Shown: in pieces, positions 38,398-42,836 of the stretch
How positions within the stretch are numbered: the first letter of the stretch is position 1
Layout: every line of letters begins with the position of its first letter
NCBI GenBank assembly: GCA_045601045.1
Contig: JAZRZA010000008.1
Location: 1 to 42,836 of the forward strand
DNA length: 42,836 nucleotides
Direction: 5' to 3'
DNA from: UBA1181 sp045601045
GTDB lineage: Bacteria; Bacteroidota; Bacteroidia; Bacteroidales; Paludibacteraceae
The notes under the pieces: generated by a model
Told to the model about the DNA's origin: nothing
Databases searched by the model: none
Seen by the model: the letters and a program-made list of their open reading frames with translations, nothing else
Made by a program: the position numbers and the translations under genes

Positions 38398-41300
38398 CTA
38401 TCTTCTCACATAGAATTTGTAGATGCCATCCTCTATCTGGATGAAATACAAGCCATTCATCAAAGGTCGAACATCCACCTTCCCATTCTCTATCTGGGTA
38501 GCAAGTTGCAAGCATCCCATTGCGTCATAAACAAATGCCTCTACATCTTCCGTACCAGACACATACAGATAATCTTGCGCAGGATTAGGATAGAAGGTTA
38601 ATTGCGCAACACTATGATCATCCGATGCCGTTATCACAGCAGGTGCCTTTGGTGAGATCACCACAGAATCTTTAGTAAGTGTCACACCATCTACAGTAAT
38701 ACCCTTCAAGGTTTCATCGTAATATGCGCCTACCGGTGCGATAATCTCCATACTGTCAAGCTTCAAAGATGCGCAATTGGCAAAACTATGCGTCAAACTA
38801 TCTTGTCCATCCTTCAAATTACCCTTCACAACAGAAGAGAACAAAGCACCTTCAAGAATCATTGCTTCTGTTTCACAGCCCATAGGAGCCTCTATCGCGA
38901 CTGAGCAATTCTTGACACTTACATTTCCATCTACCTTTAATGCTGCATAAAGGGTATCCTTCTCTACCCATTGGCCGTGATTCTTATTACTTCTCAGTGT
39001 AATGGCGGATGAGTCAATGCCAATACCCTCTATGGTAATTGGGGTTTTGCTGTAAACAGCATGGTAACAATCAGACTCAAACAACATCTTTCCACTGATT
39101 CTAATAGTTAGATTCGGAATACCATTCTCAATAAATGAGCCACTGTATCCTTTCCAATCTTCGACCACACCATAATAATAATAATCTCTATTTAAACTTG
39201 TTCTCTTCACATCGATAGAGAGCACATTCTCAGTAGGATCATAAGCAATCACAGCATGTTGAGTATCTTGAGGATTATATTGCTCATATACCCATTCCGC
39301 AATATCATCAAGATGATCATCCGAAACATAAGATCCAGCAACGATGAGATTATAAACAGTATCCCATACAGCATTGACAACAATGTCCTCTTTTATGATT
39401 GTATTGTACGGATCCTTGTCCCATCCTTTATAGAACAAATAGTATTTGCCATCACGTGAAACTTCATCTCCCAACAATCTTTTCTTTGAGATCTTTTCTC
39501 CCGCATAGAAAGTATCGGCCATTACTTTCTCGCCAGCAACCATATAAGAGACAGAATGTTTCTCGTTGGTTGGCTCAAACACCACCTGAGATCTTGTCAA
39601 TGAGGTTCCATCTGTGGTGATACCCTTCAATGTCGAGCTAAATTCCGCATTTTCAGGTTGAACGAGCTTAGAAGCATACAATTTGATGAAAGGACAATCC
39701 TTGACGCTATACATCACCTTCCGATAATTGTCATTATAAACAGTACCTTCCGATTGAGCGGATAGATATGCATTACGAAGAACTAACTCACCTCCGATAC
39801 CAGCGGCACCACTTACGACGATAGCACAATTATCAATGGTCAGCGCACTTGAATTCATCATGTGAAATGCCGCATACGCATTCACACCTTTGACTGGAGC
39901 ATCGTTCTTCACAACCAAAGTATCGTTCAATGTTCCCACCACCTTCATATTCCTATCACCTCGGATAGCGATGCAATTAGGTGTGTAAACAGTGTTGTAT
40001 CCACTCATATCGATAGTCAAGTTCTCTATCTCATTGAAGATACCCCATGTCACATCTGGAGTAGTAATGGTTACATTCCTCATTTCCAATGTATTGGACG
40101 ACGCATCAAAACGGAGATATGCATCCCCTGAATTTTTCAAGACACCAGTTATGATAGTCAAATCATCGCCATTCTCATCAGTCACATAAACGCCTGCGAC
40201 ACGAAGTTTGTACTTATACTTCCACTTCGCCACAAGTGTCGTGTCAGAAGTGATATCTGTCATATCGGCATCCCAACCATCAAAGATTTTATAATAGGAA
40301 CTAGTCGTATCATTTGGCAATTCCATTGGAGTAAAGTAATCTCCTTCATAGACAACCTCTGAACTCACCTCTTTTCCATCACTCATATAGGTTACTGTAT
40401 GAGATGGCGTAATAGGAACTATTTCAAAGTCCATATCAGTCAATGTTTTACCATCCGCCGTTACACCATACAACGAAGGTGAGAAATAGGCACCTTGTGG
40501 TTTTGAGAAACGGACACCCTTAAGATCCAAACTTTCACACTTGACAAAATTCGGATTGGTCAAATCCGGGATACCAAGAGAACTGGCTATGAGCACTGCG
40601 TTGTCCACCACCAAATGAGGTGTCGTAACACCTGCCGTTCCATAGGCTAACACGTAACAATCTTTAATGGTCAATGTATCAAAATACTCAAAGATCGGAG
40701 CCTCTCCTCCATCATATATTTTCAATAAATCTTCCCTCACATCCTCTTTCCCTGAACCGATGATAGACATAGAGAGTTCCGAGATGATGGCTTTGGCTGT
40801 TGGGGTAACTAGATCCACCTCACCTATTATCTTCACCTTCAAACCATTGATTGCAGACTGAATAGCTGGAGATCCATTCCCCGTCTGTAATTTAAGCATG
40901 CTTGAACCACCATCCAATGTCAAGGTTCTGGTCTCAGGAGAGAATTCTATTCGACAAGAATTTGAATAGGCGAATACCCTTGTACCATTGCTCTTTCTAA
41001 TTTTCACAAGCGTATCGATATTCTCTTCCGTAACAGGAACTCCACAGATCCAAATTTTGTAGTCATACATTCTCTTCGCTTGGATGACTATGTTATCCTT
41101 AGCTTGCGCTACAGTATCAGACCAACCCACAAATCGCTTTACGTAATCATTCTCATAAACAGCATTCAGCACGGGAGGTGTAGGAAGATCTTCTCCATAC
41201 TGGGCAGTATCAATCCGCACAATCTTATCACCATCAACATAGGTTACATATATGTCTGGAGAAAAACGATTTATAATCAAAAGAGAATCAGTCACTCTAT

Positions 41301-42708
41301 TTTTATGATAATCTAATGTTAGCACCAAATAGCCATTATTCAACTCTTTCGTTATATGTCCAGCAGGTTTTATTTCACACTTCCTTCTAAAATCTATAAC
41401 CGAACCTGCTTCATTGGTAACAGGCACATCCACACAGAATTCTGTTGGAGTCAGCATATCATTATCATACACTTGGTTCATCTCAAAGTCTATCGCCTTC
41501 AATGATGTTTTGTGGTATGCGTATGAAGGAGAAAACGAAAGTCTATAATTCCCAGACAAATAGGATTGGTATCCTAAATATGAAGAAATAACTTTGCTGT
41601 TTTCAAGAGACAAAAATGAATAAGTCACATCTGTAATGGCAAAATTATTGTACTTAGCTTTCCATACGGAAGGGATTCCGGACGAGAGACTACCAGCCAC
41701 ATATTTCACGCACTGATCGGAACCATCAAAGGTACCAGCGAGTAAAGAGTCAGGTATTTGCTTGTAGTTCGTAAAGTCACTCCACGGATCTTCCGTATAA
41801 AAAGCCACACTACCTAACTTCGGGCAATCCTTAAAAGCATTCCTGAAATCGGTTGCCTTTATACCTTCGTAATTATCACAGTAGTACCTCATCAGACTCA
41901 CCTTATCACATTCAAATGATGTCATATTCTCCATCACAAAACCCATAAGGGAAGAACAACCCTCACAAGCTGATTTCATAGAGAAAAACTGTCTTCTAAG
42001 ACCTTGACTCATATCATAATCAGCATATGGAGATTGAACTATGGCAACTGTTTTCAGGGAAGAGCAATGGTAAAAGGCATGATCAAGTGTCATAATAAAC
42101 TTATCGATTCCAGAAGACAAACCATCCACCCTCTCCAAAGAAGTACAATTGGCAAAAATATATTTCATTCCCATATAGAGAACAGAGTCGCAATGCTTCG
42201 GGGCACTATTACGATGATTACGTGAGTAATCGACCCGATATTTCGTTGGCAGATCAACTGATTTTAATTTATTCAAATGCGTATAAGGAGAATAAAACAA
42301 ACTATCCAAAATGAATTGTGCGCCATATGCTTTAGTATATATAACGAGTTCGCCACTAGCATCACCGCGACTAATTGTCTCCATAGTACAATTCGCCAAC
42401 AAAGTAACTTGAGACATGTCCACTGACTCTACCAGCGCCGGTACATCATTATATCCCTTTCCATTCAAGACATGACGCTTAAATATATCCATACGAGCCT
42501 GATTCCATTCTCCTTTACAGACCAACTCATCACACAAGGTAAGTCTACCATTAAGTAAAGCATAGTATTCATCTACAATTTTAGGGGTTAGATAATGCCA
42601 ACCATCCTTTAAAGGGAAGCTTGACAAAAAACGAGAGGAAGTCGAGTTAGCTTTACCCTTTACCACCCAATCGTCGTCTATCGCCAATTTGATATAATTT
42701 ATTGGTGT
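38398..42708 (-). pseudogene. BspA/InlB-type surface protein, T9SS-secreted, N-terminus cut by IS (about 1435 aa left)
   Basis: Visible parts: leucine-rich BspA-like repeats in the first 350 residues (LEKVDGL/FHCSSLKTVAI pattern), then three large repeats each with an InlB_B/Listeria-Bacteroides type motif (YMSDGKEVSSEVVYEGDY, ...FDGWDADMTDITSDTTLVAKW) followed by a YKLRVAGVYVTDEN module. A C-terminal T9SS type A domain (LTFYPNPAQDYLYVSG ... YKFYVRR) targets it to the cell surface. The frame runs leftward into the IS (reads TPINYIKLAIDDD at the junction) and then meets a stop, so the true 5' end is missing. Confidence 0.8.
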
Positions 42709-42836
42709 CCGCTAAACATTTTTGAATAGGCATAAAAATAGGCTGAATCTTCCTTGCGGAAGTTCAGCCTTTTCGTTTATTTTGTTTTCACCACAAAAAC
42801 CCATAAACGATGAGCAAAAGTACACATTTTATCGGA
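42700..42836 (+). mobile_element. 5' end of an IS4-like insertion sequence (right copy)
   Basis: Exact inverted copy of 5-141. Inserted in the surface-protein gene, with the transposase start at 42810 reading out of the window. Its second end and the target duplication lie outside. Confidence 0.7.
42810..42836 (+). CDS. IS4-family transposase, N-terminal fragment
   Basis: Nine codons (MSKSTHFIG) identical to the left copy, cut by the window edge. Confidence 0.5.

Overview
The window reads as a Bacteroidota genome fragment, most likely Prevotellaceae. Three things point there: promoter boxes matching the Bacteroidetes consensus TTTG-N19/20-TAnnTTTG, secreted enzymes ending in type IX secretion (T9SS) sorting domains, and a xylan/arabinan/cellulose enzyme set (GH9, GH43, CE1, CBM6). 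Both ends lie inside identical, inverted copies of the first 137 bp of an IS4-like insertion sequence, so the window is bounded by IS copies. Genus is inferred, not proven.

About 149-16.7 kb is an integrated tailless, membrane-containing phage. Almost all genes lie on the + strand, closely packed or overlapping. I see no terminase, portal or tail genes. Instead there is a 199-aa A32/FtsK-like packaging ATPase, a beta-rich capsid candidate (double-jelly-roll type inferred) broken by a -1 frame change, and about a dozen small proteins with one membrane segment each. Among these are a HEMGH metallopeptidase, an annexin-like protein, a peptidoglycan-binding protein and an M15-type peptidase. A mosaic spike follows, then a lysis cassette: a holin-like protein and a putative unimolecular spanin whose lipoprotein signal is out of frame across a TA microsatellite. 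Left of the capsid genes are an ASCH protein and a 0.65-kb non-coding control region. That region carries nine copies of TTACACTT and four of TGTCACAAATTTC, just before a coiled-coil gene with two ribbon-helix-helix-like ends.

The right arm of the phage (13.7-16.7 kb) is the most unusual part. Two different toxin-antitoxin pairs (RelB/YafQ-like and a PIN toxin) sit in tandem, each between the same two flanking sequences: an upstream ~60-bp promoter segment and the 3' end of the integrase gene. This looks like a swappable addiction-cassette slot that has been duplicated. The tyrosine integrase reads away from a tRNA-Arg(TCT), the probable attachment site.

From 16.8 to 38.2 kb is host chromosome: tamL, glmM, ispE, a DUF2007-USP fusion, an MltD-like lytic transglycosylase, small lipoproteins, an outer-membrane beta-barrel, a GH9 cellulase, a TrmH-type methyltransferase, tRNA-Arg(ACG), a 1023-aa CE1-CBM6-GH43-T9SS enzyme, a hemerythrin/LuxR pair, a GH43 arabinanase with lectin domain, and a membrane AraC regulator. 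The last 4.3 kb is a giant BspA/InlB-type surface protein cut at its N-terminus by the right-hand IS.
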